A stretch of 64,000 bases of DNA from Trichodelitschia bisporula (GCA_010356995.1 ML996701.1:550963-614962), one strand, 5' to 3'. Positions 1 to 10,564 are shown, counted from the first letter of the stretch. Numbers and translations are program-made. The notes: generated by a model from the letters alone, not told the origin.

Positions 1-611
1 GACCAGCGCAAGGACGAGGCCATCGAGCGCACGTTCAAGCAGGTGTCGCGCGAGTTTGCGAACGTGTTCGAGAAGCTCGTCCCCGCGGGCAAGGGCCGGC
101 TCATCATCCAGCGGAAGTCAGACCGGGTCGCGCGCGAAAACCCGGAAAGCGGGGACGACGGGCGCGGCGCGGTGGAGAACTACACTGGTGTCGGGATTAG
201 CGTCAGCTTTAATAGCAAGCACGATGAGCAGCAGCGGATCGGGCAGCTGAGCGGTGGGCAGAAGAGTAAGCCCATTGATATCACGAGTGAGGTTATGCTA
301 AGGAGACAGGTCTGTGCGCCCTCGCGCTCGTCTTCGCCATCCAGCAGTGCGACCCCGCGCCCTTCTACCTCTTCGACGAAATCGACGCCAATCTCGACGC
401 GCAGTACCGCACGGCGGTCGCGCAGATGCTGCAGACGCTGTCTGAGACGTCGGAGGGCGGTGGCCAGTTCATCTGCACGACGTTCCGGCCGGAGATGGTG
501 TTGGTGGCGGAGAAGTGCTATGGCGTCACGTACACCAATAAGACGAGCAGTATCGACGTGGTGAATCGCGAGACGGCGCTTGAGTTCGTTGAGGGTGCGA
601 CGCGGTCGTAG
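1..611 (+). CDS. smc3: Cohesin subunit SMC3, C-terminal end (5' part outside window)
   Basis: This is the C-terminal ATPase head of SMC3, the cohesin subunit that with SMC1 forms the ATP-driven ring holding sister chromatids together. The frame is open from base 1. It shows the pre-signature region [16 protein letters not shown], the ABC signature LSGGQKS, Walker B ([13 protein letters not shown]) and the typical end with [10 protein letters not shown]. One intron at 266-309 (44 nt, GTAAGC...ACAG) splits the serine of LSGGQKS; splicing gives [16 protein letters not shown]. The stop is TAG at 609-611. Exons in the window are 1-265 and 310-611. The coiled coils, hinge and N-terminal Walker A lie upstream of the window. 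The gene is convergent with the HeLo-domain gene, 241 bp away. I see no defects. Identity is very sure. Confidence 0.95.
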
Positions 612-852
612 GGTCTGGGTGGGGCGTTGGGTGCGTTGCTTAAGGCGGGCGCGGGTGTGTGATACCAGGGTTTCGGGTAAGGGTTTGTAGCTGCATGGTT
701 TATGGTATGAGTGGTATGGTGCAATGCTAGATGAACTATCAACCGTGTGATGCTGCTGCTGAGGGGGATCCAATGCCCTTTCCTTGCCCAACGCCTCGCC
801 TACATAACCAAGATCAACGGAAATACTTCTACACGCTCGCTTAACATGCATC

Positions 853-2015
853 CTAGATTGAATTCCGCGCCGCATTTTGCCTTCCTCCCGCCACCACTGC
901 CACAAAATCCGCATCCCTCACCTCCCCATCCGCCACCGGTACCACCGGCACAACTGGCACCGCCTGGACCGGACCTCCAGCTCCAGCTGCAGCCCCAAGC
1001 GGAGGCTCAACCGCAACCGCCGCCGCGACGGGCGTAACATCAGACGTAGTCCTCTGAGGCGGCCTCTTCCCCGGCGCACTCTTCCTCCGAAAATACCCCA
1101 GTAGGCTCGGGACCTTAATCTTCGCCGGCGCATACGCGGCCCTCATCCCCTCACTCGGCGGATCCAGTGCGGCGGCCGCACTCGCCTTTCGCTTAATCTC
1201 CGCCTGGCGCTCCGCATAGCTATCCTTCCACTCCTGATCCAGGTACCGCAGGGCGGCGTCCGCCGCGGATGCGTAGTCTGGGTAGTCTTCGGCGCAGGCC
1301 TGTTTTATGAGGCGCAGTTTCGCCATGTCGGAGGACGCTTTGCGCCGCTCGAAGACGGGGTGCCAGGCGAGGGCTTTGATGTCGTGGGTTAGGGCGCGGT
1401 GGATGGCGGGGGAGGACCCGGTGAGGGTGATGAGGCTGTCGACTTGCGCTCGGATAAAGGAGAGGAAGGTGGGGAAGCGGGTTACGTCGGTTATGGCCCA
1501 GTGTACGGGGGTTACGTCGAGCCCGCGGTTCGTTTCCCAGCGCTGCGCGAGGAGGGCTTCGAGGCGTTCGCGGAAGGATTCAAGTCGGGCGGTGTCGAGG
1601 GAGGGGTAGAAGGCTGAAGAGAGCTTTTTGGGGGGTTTGAGGCCGTGGGTTTGGAGTTGGTGGGTGCGGTCAGTGGTTATTATGCTTTTGATTAGGGTGC
1701 GGAGGGTGGATTCGATGGTCTGGCGGGTGGGTGGGTTGTCTAGTCGCGGATCGCGGGTGCTGTCGGCGTGGGTGAGGTTGAGGGTGTCGGCCCAGGCGAG
1801 GAGGTGGGCTTGCTGGATGCCGAGTTTTACGAGGAGAACTTTTTGAGATGGGTCCCAGTCATTGCTGGGGTGGATTAGGTTGAAGCATTCCTGTCCCCGT
1901 GGCGGTTAGGCGCGGCGCGATGTGAGGCTGGAAGACTTACGACGCAGGTACTGAAGAGCTGGGCTAGACTGAGGATACCGCCTGGGGCATGTGAGGAGGA
2001 GGGGGATGAGGTCAT
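853..2015 (-). CDS. HeLo-domain protein (HET-s N-terminal-like, prion-inhibition family)
   Basis: Two exons, 1941-2015 and 853-1890, joined over a 50-nt intron (1891-1940, GTAAGT...ACAG), give about 370 residues. Residues 15-210 resemble the HeLo helical domain: a start like LAQLFSTCVECFNLI, then a helix KLGIQQAHLLAWADTLNL, and later VHWAITDVTRFPTFLSFI, which matches the (K)xxWAL-DxxxF-x-LI segment of the family. In HET-s and related fungal proteins this domain is a membrane-targeting cell-death effector switched by an amyloid motif or an NLR partner; that role is knowledge of the family, not seen here. The tail (about 220-370) is Ala/Pro/Val-rich and probably disordered, with a basic GYFRRKSAPGKR patch. 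I see no clear HET-s-type amyloid repeat. The start was chosen because it lies just before the first HeLo helix. Family assignment is likely; function is uncertain. Confidence 0.7.
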
Positions 2016-2624
2016 GATGGGCGGAGATGGGAGGGGAACAATGAGTGAGTGTGGGGTAAGATTGAGGACATAGGATGGAGCATAGGATGCTGAGTTCACA
2101 GGACGCAGCCTCGTTCAAGCGTGAGACAACACCATAGTCGACGGACAAAAGAGTCAACTGACGCGCAAAACGGCGGAAGCCTGCCGTCGGAGGCAAATAG
2201 CCTCCAGCTGTCACCTTTGTCGCATGCGGGGTTATTGATGAGGGGAAGCAAGCCACACCGGCCAAGGCATCTGGGATTGGATATTGACGTGTGGAAGCAC
2301 GGAAGCCTCAGGTAGAGTCTGTGGCACACATGAAAGGCGCTTGGCGATATGGTACTAGATGAAGGTGAAATTAGCAACTCTACAGCTACTCAAGATGTTT
2401 CTCTCACTGCTGTAAGCTGGAAAGGAGTTGGACGTTGAGTTTGAGTGACCCGACCCGCATCTATTTTTAGATGAGAGGGTCCCGGCACGTGCTTTCGCGC
2501 AACAAAGAACGCGTTGTCGCGTTGTCGCGTCGCAACATCGAAATCTCCAGGACGGCTCTCACGGCATTCCTAATCGGTATGGATACTCAGCTGAAGCATG
2601 AGTAGCCACTAGGATCATATCGTC
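2016..2624. other. Divergent intergenic region (HeLo gene / DNA polymerase eta)
   Basis: This stretch of about 610 bp separates two divergently transcribed genes and should hold both promoters. I see no clear TATA box, no RNA gene and no convincing ORF. The part at 2500-2530 contains a short repeated GCGTTGTCGCGTTGTCGCGTCG tract whose role is unknown. Confidence 0.5.
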
Positions 2625-4643
2625 ATGTCCTCTTCCCAGCCGTTTGTGGCATCTTCGCCTATATCCGCGCACAGGTCGAAATTTACATGGAAACAACTTC
2701 ACCAGCTCTCGCAGTCCAGTCCAAACTGCCCACTCCGTACGGTCTCGCATTGCGATCTTGATGCCTTCTATGCTGTGAGTAAGGTGGTTTCCGGACGGCT
2801 GCAGGGCTGATATCTCTAGCAATGCGAAGGTGTTCGGCTCGGCATTGCGCCAGATCAGCCGCTTGCAGTCCAGCAGTGGCAGTCCCTGATCGCCGTTAAC
2901 TATCCCGCCCGCCCATTCGGGGTTGGCAGACACATCACGGCTGCCGAGGCCAAAAAGCTCTGTCCAGAGCTCATCTGTCAACATGTTGCGACGTGGAAAG
3001 AAGGCGAGGTGCGCTGGGCGTATCACGAAGACGCATTCAAGCAGATCGCCACGCACAAAGTCTCGCTGGATCCGTATCGAACAGAGAGCAAGAAGATCTT
3101 TGCTGTGATCAAAGAACAGCTTCCGCCTTCACTGCAGAGAGTCGAAAAGGCTGGGATAGACGAGTTCTTCGTGGATCTGTCCGCCCAGGTTCACTCCATC
3201 CTGCTCGAACGATTCCCGGAACTTGCGGCAGGACCAGCGAGTAGTGATATCACGGATCTCTTACCCCCGCTGCCGACGACAGCACTCGACTGGAGCGCGG
3301 ATCATCTGGTCGATCTGGACGAGAACGAAACGGAGGAGGATAACCCGGATTGGGACGACGTTGCTATGTTGATCGGCTCTGAGATCATGAGAGGCGTCCG
3401 AGCGGCCGTGTTTGAGAAGCTAAAGTACACCTGTTCCGCCGGCATAGCCAAAAACAAAATGCTCGCAAAACTCGGCTCTGGGTATAAAAAGCCCAACCAA
3501 CAGACCGTCGTCCGCAACCGCGCGGTCCAGCATTTCCTCAATACCTTCAAGTTTACCAAGATTCGTAATCTCGGAGGCAAGCTGGGCGATGAGGTTGTGG
3601 CGATGTTCAATACCGACACGGTGAAGGATCTTCTCGAGGTCCCCTTGGAGCAGCTGAAGAAACTGGGAGACGATACGGGCATTTGGCTGCATCGGCTCGT
3701 ACGCGGTGACGAACACAGCGAGGTCAATCCTCGCACGCAGATCAAAAGCATGGGCTCTAACAAGGCCTTTCGTCCCGCAATCAACAACTTTGAGCAAGGA
3801 GTCCGCTGGCTGCGCATCTTTGCCGCCGATATCTTCAGTCGCTGTGTGGAAGAAGGTGTTCTGGAGAACATACGCAAACCAAAGACGGTCACTGTGCACC
3901 ATCGCCAAGGCAACCAGAGCAAGTCTAAGGGCTGTCCGATTCCACAGGCCAAAACCCTGAGCGAGGAGCTCTTGTTCGATCTTGCGAAAAACTTACTTGC
4001 CCAAGTCGCTGCCGAGGGTAAAGCGTGGCCATGCATTAATCTCGGCCTTAACGTGAGTGGGTTTGAGGACGGGGTTACGGGCAACATGGGCATCGATGGC
4101 TTTCTTGTGCGCGGAGAAGCGAAGGCGGCGCGCTTGGCTTCAAGTAGCGGGATCCAGGATGCTTCTCCGGAGTCCGAACCGTCTGTCAAGAAGCGAAGAA
4201 CGACCTTGGGAATCCAGAGATTCTTTGCACCTCGTGAAGACAGCAAAGACTCGGAGCAAGGCAGCAAAGCTTCTGAGCCGGAGAGCATCGATCACAGTCC
4301 CGAAGATGCAATTCATTCCGCTCCCGAACTACCACCTCACGTTCTCCCACCTTCTGCACAAGGTGCCGCGCATCTTTTTCAGCCAACAATCGATTCCTAT
4401 TTTTGCCGCCGTTGCAACAAGCACATGCCAAAAGAAGATGAGATCGAACACAATGACTGGCATTTTGCTAGCGATCTTTCTAATGAGTTCCGCGAAGAAG
4501 CTCGCACCCGGCCTAGCACTCCGGCACAGCGTCCAGCCCCTAAGAAAGCACTTGCCAAGGGCCGTCGGCCCACAGGCTCTTCTGCGAGCGGCTCGAAGAA
4601 CAACGATAAAGGCCAGAAAAAGCTGGCGTTTGGGAAGAGCTGA
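2625..4643 (+). CDS. rad30: DNA polymerase eta (Y-family translesion polymerase, Rad30)
   Basis: Exons 2625-2774 and 2820-4643, joined over a 45-nt intron (2775-2819, GTGAGT...CTAG), give 657 residues. The product is the Y-family polymerase that copies past UV dimers. The N-terminal catalytic motif is CDLDAFYAQCE (about residues 43-53) and the second acidic motif is GIDEFFVDLS with D164/E165. The little-finger region follows, with TVHHRQGNQSKS. Near the C-terminus a UBZ3 ubiquitin-binding zinc finger is formed by C579, C582, H594 and H598. A consensus PCNA-binding PIP box, QPTIDSYF (571-578), abuts it directly. A second PIP-like motif, TLGIQRFF, lies in the linker, and a weak one (GQKKLAFG) ends the protein. 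All expected catalytic residues are present. Length is normal for fungal Rad30. Confidence 0.95.
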
Positions 4644-7252
4644 CTTCAATCAACGTAGAGGTATCGGATGAGGGAGAGCTCAGTTCGTTTTGAACTCTTC
4701 CGCTTACTTCTGGCGGATCCACGTCGCGACAGCCGGCTTCCTTGCGCTTAGACGGCCAGCTGCAGGAAGGTTAGAACTAGTCGATTCATCCTGACGACAA
4801 TCGGCCAAACCATAACCACCTCGCGCTGGCTCGGTAGACTTACGAAAGTTTTCGGGCGAACCCGACACTCTTCTCTGAAACTGACCTCCAGCTCATCTGC
4901 ATGCATTTGTGGTCAGACTGAAAATCTCAAGGTAGATCATCCATGTCCTCTTACCACACTACTGGCACACTTGAGCGTACCGCCGAGCATTGTGGAGTAA
5001 AGTAATTCAGCAACAAAGTGTGCATGGAAAGAATCAAGAAGCGTACTTGGAGAATCATGAAGCGCACTTGGGGAGAACCTCGAAGAAATTAGACGTTGCG
5101 GACTTGACCCCTGTGGAACACGCCCGGGAGTCTTACGGACGGGATGGCGGTCATATCTGCTCTGGATGAAATTGCACTCATCACGACGCCAGTGCTCAGG
5201 AAGCGCAAGAGCGGTGGCAAGAGTGACAACAAAGCCGAAGCCCCAAGAAGACTTGCAGGCGGCCGAAGGGAAAATGGAGGCCGAACTTGAAGGGCGGAGG
5301 AGCAAGATTCGAAGAGCGGCGCCAAAGGCGAGCAAGCCCCAAACGAGGCTGCTCAAAAGGACGATATCGTCAAAGCGAGCGAAGTGACAACCAAAGTCGG
5401 AACCCAGCAAAAGATCGTGGGAGGCCGAAGGGAAAATGGAGCCCGAAGTCGCAGGCGGAGGACCAATAGTCGAAGCGCGGTGTGAAAGGCGAGCAGCGAG
5501 CAGGCCGCAAATGGGGCTGCTCAAGAGGGTAATACCGCCAAAGCGAGCGAAATAGGCGATGTCCGACAGCGAGGCGCCTGTACAGGAGAGAGTACGCTGG
5601 ATCTGGGGGCCGCTTGGGCCGACACTTCGCCCGACACTCCGATACCGCTTATTTTAGTCTCGAGTCATCGCATTGTTCCCCGATTTGCAGCACGATACTG
5701 CGCGTCAAAATGCCGGGCGTGTTAAAAATGCCAGGTGATGCGAGATGCCTTAAAGATACGGGCCTCTGTTCGCGGTGAATGGATGCCCAAAATGCATGAA
5801 AACTTTCCGAGGTGATGCCCGATCAATGATGGGAAAGTGATGAGATGGCGGGGCTGCAGATCTCGCAAGCGTTGTCTGTCACCCCGCATGAAGTTTTGGT
5901 CACGAGATGAAGCTCTTCATCCAGGTTGCCTCGTTAAAACCGTCGCTGGCCGCACCAATGGCCTCGTCGGACACCCGCCTTGCCAACACTTCTGTACGAC
6001 CTTCCAAGGGCCTCCGCCTTACTCTACACACTGTTGAAGGCGTCAAATTTAGGTCGTACTTCGAAATAACTGCTGTAATGGTTGGCTCCCTTTAAACAAC
6101 TTGTCTGCCATCCTCTTACTGCAATTATTAGTTCCCGTTAAAGTTTTTGTCGGCAATCCTCTTACGCTTCCGCGCGCCGACGTCATTTTGAGGCCAGTGA
6201 GGGCCAGACTTTTGTTTAGTGCCGCCTTCACCATTACGGTAAGCATTGGTTGCTTAACGCGCGAAGAGAAGTCACTCGCGCTTTATTAAGCGATAGGCGC
6301 GAAGGTACGAGGCCGGAAGGTCGCCCAAGCTCTCGCAATAATTGGGCTTCCGATGGCGGCGACAAGCTTTCTTCAGCCTTGTAATCCGACCCTAGCCAGC
6401 CCTGCACTCCGCTCAGACCGGCACAACCCGTTAATAAACAAACCTTACTCCATTGAGCATCAGGAAGCTTCCGCGTGCCAAACATATCGGCCCAAGACTG
6501 GGCGCGGGGTGTTTTTGCCACGGCAAGGTCCAATCTCATTTATCGACATACCGGATTGCGTGGGGATACTGGTAGTTTGCCGTTCCCAAACCAGTGTGTT
6601 TTCCAGCCCTGTATGGCCGGATCTCACTCCATCTGTTTCCCAGCTCTAGTGTGACATCCCTGCGCCGCGTGGCCTTCCGCTAACCCGGTGCCCGTCCCCC
6701 GCCTTCTGGAAGGCGGGAAGCAAGCTCCGATCTGCGTCACTCTCTCAGAATAAGGGGCTCTGCGCTCGGATCTAGGGTCCCAATTAAGCGTGAGAGTAAC
6801 CAGCCCTATGTGTAACTGAGAGACGACCCTTCCTGCGGCCCCTCCTGCCCTCCGCTATTAACACTTGCATCGTGACTGTATACTTGACCGGCATACGTCC
6901 GCGTGATACCTCCCCACCGCGTGGTCCTGTGCTTTCACGATGGCTCCTTGCTAATCTAGTCTCTTGTGTGGTACTTTGCTCTCCACTGTCGCCGGCGGCG
7001 CCCGGCGAGACACATTTTGCTTAGCTTCCTGATGTCCGGACCTCTTATCGATGTGTTGAGTTTTGTACCGCCTTGGGCACCACGGGCAAGAATGACACCA
7101 TCGTGTAAATGGTATCATCGCCTAAATTGCACTACCGCGATTTTTGCCTCGGTGGAGTGTTTTGGGCTCCGTGGGGGCCGTCCTCCTCATGCCCCGTTAC
7201 TCGTATGCCATGTTAGGGTGGAGGAGAGAATTGGGTCCAAACTCGACGATGG
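4644..7252. other. Gene-poor stretch, no recognised gene
   Basis: Only short, overlapping ORFs without family resemblance are present. The one structured element is the diverged tandem repeat at 5219-5552. The rest could be decayed mobile-element or intergenic DNA, but I found no diagnostic protein motif or terminal repeat. Confidence 0.5.
5219..5552. repeat. Two-copy diverged tandem repeat, period 162 bp
   Basis: The block starting near 5219 recurs 162 bp later: GGCCGAAGGGAAAATGGA is at 5261 and again at 5423. Both copies go on through a GGCGGAGGA segment, a GCGAGCAAG/GCGAGCAGC segment, a GGCTGCTCAA segment and end with AAAGCGAGCGAA. The period is a multiple of three, but small indels shift the frames between copies, so coding is not supported. 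Confidence 0.75.
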
Positions 7253-7624
7253 ATGCCTCTTTCGCCAGCTATAAGAAGTTGCATAGCCTCCACAAAGAGA
7301 ATGATATCTCGTCAACAGCAACAGCCAGCAAGCTCCTCAAGCCTAGTCCTACCATTCGAGCCTCCGCTACGAAATCTTTTTGATCAAATTGTCCAACATA
7401 TCAGAAGCTCGGACCCCCTGTATGTCTATCACTGCGACAGCTGTCTCATGTCTAATACTCTTTTAGCAAGCGCAATGGCCTGGCAGGAGACCTCGATACA
7501 TAACAACAACTTTGATGATCTTTGGTACTGCTGCGGTTGCGGTGATATGTACAACGCCAATACCACCACACACTGCATGAATCCGGACTGCGGGCATGGT
7601 GTGCGCTGCTGCAACTGTAATTAA
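7253..7624 (+). CDS. Small Cys-rich putative zinc-binding protein (hypothetical)
   Basis: This is an intron-free 123-residue ORF. Residues 1-45 are Ser/Gln-rich. Residues 58-123 hold a Cys/His pattern: CDSC (61-64), WYCCGCGD (91-98), C108, CGH (113-115) and CCNC (119-122). A W-x-C-x-x-C...C...CGH..C..C layout recurs in small fungal proteins of unknown function and looks like a zinc ribbon. It lies alone in a repeat-rich, gene-poor stretch. An upstream exon cannot be excluded. The Cys pattern argues that it is or was a real gene, but there is no neighbour or promoter support. Confidence 0.45.
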   Translation: MPLSPAIRSCIASTKRMISRQQQQPASSSSLVLPFEPPLRNLFDQIVQHIRSSDPLYVYHCDSCLMSNTLLASAMAWQETSIHNNNFDDLWYCCGCGDMYNANTTTHCMNPDCGHGVRCCNCN

Positions 7625-8122
7625 CGACGTTGAACTGGTCAAGAAGTCCACTTCATGTGACGGAGCTTGGACTTCACCCGCCTCGCAATGACGGGGCAAG
7701 GTTTCCTTTAGGCTGTTCAACACAGCCACTGTTCGGGCTCGCTCGCTTCTAACGCAAGGCTCTTGGTATCTCTAAGTATCTCGAGCCTTGCTTACCAGTC
7801 CCGACTTCGTTCAGCGTTGAGGGTGTTCGTTTGGATGGGCTACTAGATATTCGAGGCAACTCCGTCAAGTTTCTCTTCTGGTACATACCTTGGCCGCGTT
7901 CTTTTGTCTGATAGATCTCCTGATTCATCTGTTTTGATTTTTGGTGGATCGATTGTGTTTTCAGAGGCCCAACCCTCTTTCTCTGTTGTGTTATGTTATA
8001 GAATGAAGTTGTTGATCCTTCCCCAACGTCATATCCACGTGAATCCTAGCCCTTTCCAGCCCTACAGCCTTGCCAAGAGATCGGCATCGGAGTGCCACAG
8101 CCGCCGCACAGGCCGCACTCTC
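7625..8122. other. Intergenic, nothing recognised
   Basis: No ORF with family resemblance, RNA gene or repeat was seen in this stretch upstream of the inverted-repeat element cluster. Confidence 0.4.
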
Positions 8123-8216
8123 CAAGGGCTAGGTAAAAAAGTCGTGTCACCTCACTGGTGGCTGTTGTTAGAGGCCACCGACGAAAACTTGCCACGACTT
8201 TTTCACCTAGCCCTTG
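8123..8216 (-). mobile_element. MITE-like inverted-repeat element, copy 1 (about 94 bp)
   Basis: The ends are near-perfect 24-bp inverted repeats: CAAGGGCTAGGTAAAAAAGT plus CGTG on the left, and the complementary CACGACTTTTTCACCTAGCC plus CTTG on the right, with one mismatch. The central 46 bp, read in reverse, match copy 3 (CCTCTAACAAC...GCC). The element has no coding capacity. Two relatives lie within 600 bp. Size, terminal repeats and copy number fit a miniature inverted-repeat transposable element; the parent transposase is unknown. Confidence 0.65.
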
Positions 8217-8521
8217 CACCCTTGACGTGCCGACCCTGCGGCTATTAAACCGGCCGAACCCCCTGCCTTCCCCATAAATTGTACCGGGGAAGTACCGTAT
8301 AACTCGCACATTTGGAACGACACTTCAGCGGCTTGCTGCGAGAGCTCGTAGCCACTACTTGTATCTGTGCGAGCATACCGCATCCGACAACCCGCAGACC
8401 AAGATGTTTGGAGCTTGACGTCACTGCAGCAAAGATGCCGCTTACAGAGAAAGCCTAGCTCCAGACCACAGGCCATCGATGTGGCATCCAAGGCAGCGAG
8501 CAAGGGATTCGGCCATCGGAA

Positions 8522-8614
8522 CAAGTACTCATCGAAAAAGTCATGCCACCCCGACGACTACACCTCTGCCAAACTTCCGTGGGGGGAAGGTATGACTTTT
8601 TCTGGTAGCCCTTG
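8522..8614 (+). mobile_element. MITE-like inverted-repeat element, copy 2 (about 93 bp)
   Basis: The left end, CAAGTACTCATCGAAAAAGT followed by CATGCC, pairs imperfectly with the right end GGTATGACTTTTTCTGGTAG followed by CCCTTG. The core (CGACGACTACACCTCTGCC...GGGGGGAAGG) resembles the core of copy 3 in the same orientation. It is the most diverged of the three copies. Confidence 0.6.
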
Positions 8615-8658
8615 CACCCGGACACCATCCCGAGCTCGCCCAAGTATCCCCCGCTGGA

Positions 8659-8754
8659 CCTAGGGCTTATCAATAAAGTCGTGTCGCGCATTCGTCGGGC
8701 GCCTCTAACAACTGCCGCGAGGGAGGTAACATGACTTTTTTGGGGAGCCCTTGG
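8659..8754 (+). mobile_element. MITE-like inverted-repeat element, copy 3 (about 96 bp)
   Basis: The left end, CCTAGGGCTTATCAATAAAG followed by TCGTGTC, is complementary to the right end GTAACATGACTTTTTTGGGG followed by AGCCCTTGG. The core ATTCGTCGGGCGCCTCTAAC is the reverse complement of the core of copy 1. It lies 44 bp from copy 2. No internal ORF. Confidence 0.65.
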
Positions 8755-10432
8755 AACGTTGCCGCTGTGACGATGATGGGCCCAGTGGAACGGGCGTGGG
8801 GCGAGGGTGAGACGCCTCGAGCCTCGAGCGCTGAGACGAGCTCTGAGAGAGGCGCATCGGTTCCCCGTGCAGATGTTAAATGTGGTTGTTCTAGCGACAG
8901 GTCTCGTTGCGACTGGGGATTGCACCTCAAGTGGTACCTTTCCGAATGCTGGTCCGTGCTTACCGTAACCTTAATATCTGCTGAAGCTTGACCACGGTGG
9001 GCTTGACGCTTCATTAACGCATGAAAACATCTCAAATTGGCTTACGCATCAGGATGAAAGCCAAAATAGTTGATATAGCAAAGAGCTTGTGGTGTGCAAC
9101 GCACACAGAGATGAGGTGAGTGGTCCGAGGGCCCGCGCTGGTGACTGACGTCAATGAAACAAGCGAAAAGAACATGTGAAACCAAGGATTCTCTGGCTGA
9201 CATGCAAGAGGGAAGCTGAGATACAATGTCACCAAACCAATATGATCTTCCAACTCCTATCACCGGTCATGTCATTCTCATGGTCATCCTCGCAGCCGTA
9301 CTTTTCCGCGCGACCCCCAGTATTCTTCCTAGGAGTGGCGCACTGAATGTCACGGAGAGCACGTTCAGTGTTTCGGAGCTATGATTGTAAAAACACTGTC
9401 GGTTTGTATGTGGTTGGCGTCACCAGGAACTGTTGCTAAGCGTACTGAATCAAACTCTGCAAAGTGGATCAATTGCCCTGACGAAAATGACCGGATTCCC
9501 CCGTACAAATATAAGCGCCAAGAAATAAGCACACGACGGGTTCCTTCTCATCATGAATGACCGCTGCTTCCTCCCGTAAAGTACTCCTTCCGTATGACCG
9601 CCCACTCCTGCCGCCTCCAGATTGGATCTCACAGCAACACTTGGTGAGACGACTCTCTTCGCGATCCAGAACCGATCGGTGATTGCGCCCATTGACGATA
9701 GCTTCGACCTCGTGCTCCTCTCGCCGCCGTCGACTCCATCCTGACTGGCTTTCCATCTTGTGCGCAAACGGCACCCGAACTTTCCGGCTTGAGACTGCGC
9801 GTCTTCACGTGTCCATCATTAGTCTGTTTAAGGCGTCATGCAACTGAATGCTACGAACCTCGAACCGTACGAAAGCTCTGGACTGAAATGGAGTGCCCAG
9901 GGAGAGGAGAAGAGGGTGAGAGGAAGAGGGCCTAAGTCCCCGATCTCTCCCAGGCTCAGGGCATGAGTCCTAGGTGGCGATCCGTGCCTGGCAGGGGCTT
10001 CCCCCCCACGTGGAGGAGGCTCCATGCCAGACCCGGGACACTAGAACTAAACCCCATGTTAGCTCGGGTCCGTGTGATAGGAATTGGCTAACCAGGTCCG
10101 AGGAGCCGTAAGCACCGATGGGCGCATCTCTAGCCGACACCGCTGAAGACTGGCGGTAGGAAACGGCGGTTGTGGTGCGTGGCGGGCATAGAGTTTGTCG
10201 GAGAGTAGGGGGGGGAGTAGAGTGGAGAGGGACTTGCCCGGACTTTTGATGGCGGTGGCATATGACGACCTCGCCACATCATTGCGCGATCAACAGTGGC
10301 GTCGGCAAGCAGAAGCCGACTGTGGCTCTTGATTTGTAATAAGTAGCAAAAGGGAACAGGCTGGAAGATTCCAAAGGTCAATCACTTGGATATACAAACA
10401 CAGTCTCTCTCGTAGCTAGAAAATCAATCAAG
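8755..10432. other. Gene-poor stretch, no recognised gene
   Basis: Several ORFs of 60-160 codons overlap on both strands, none with recognisable family features. A short imperfect hairpin lies near 9988-10030 (TGGCAGGGGCTTCC paired with GGAGGCTCCATGCCA). Nothing else is supported. Confidence 0.4.
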
Positions 10433-10564
10433 TCAATCCTTTCTCACACAAGTCTCTTGGATACCTTCCGCCAACAACTTTTGGCCCATAGGCCCCCAAG
10501 GCCGCTGAGGGTAGTGGTACGCGACCTCCTCAGCGGCCTTGGGCTTGCTGCAATAGCAGCCCAT
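10433..10564 (-). CDS. MGCYCS-family small protein, copy 1 (43 residues, truncated paralogue)
   Basis: The ORF begins MGCYCSKPKAAEEV and continues with YPQRPWGPMG, then a 17-residue tail ending VRKD. The start matches copies 2 and 3: MGCY(C/Y)S, a Lys-rich stretch, EEV and a PxRP motif. Gly2 followed by Cys3 and Cys5 is the pattern used for N-myristoylation plus palmitoylation, so a membrane-anchored peptide is my inference. It lacks the SSSGWE-containing second part found in the other two copies. Its start codon lies inside the 3' end of copy 2, so it has no leader of its own. It may be an unequal-crossover fragment that is not expressed. Confidence 0.4.
   Translation of the reverse strand: MGCYCSKPKAAEEVAYHYPQRPWGPMGQKLLAEGIQETCVRKD

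Noticed and set aside
9450-9774. Possible chromodomain trace (EEHEVEAIVNGRNHRS) of an old Gypsy element, minus strand
   Set aside because: The similarity is one short motif, with no other element part nearby; too weak to call.
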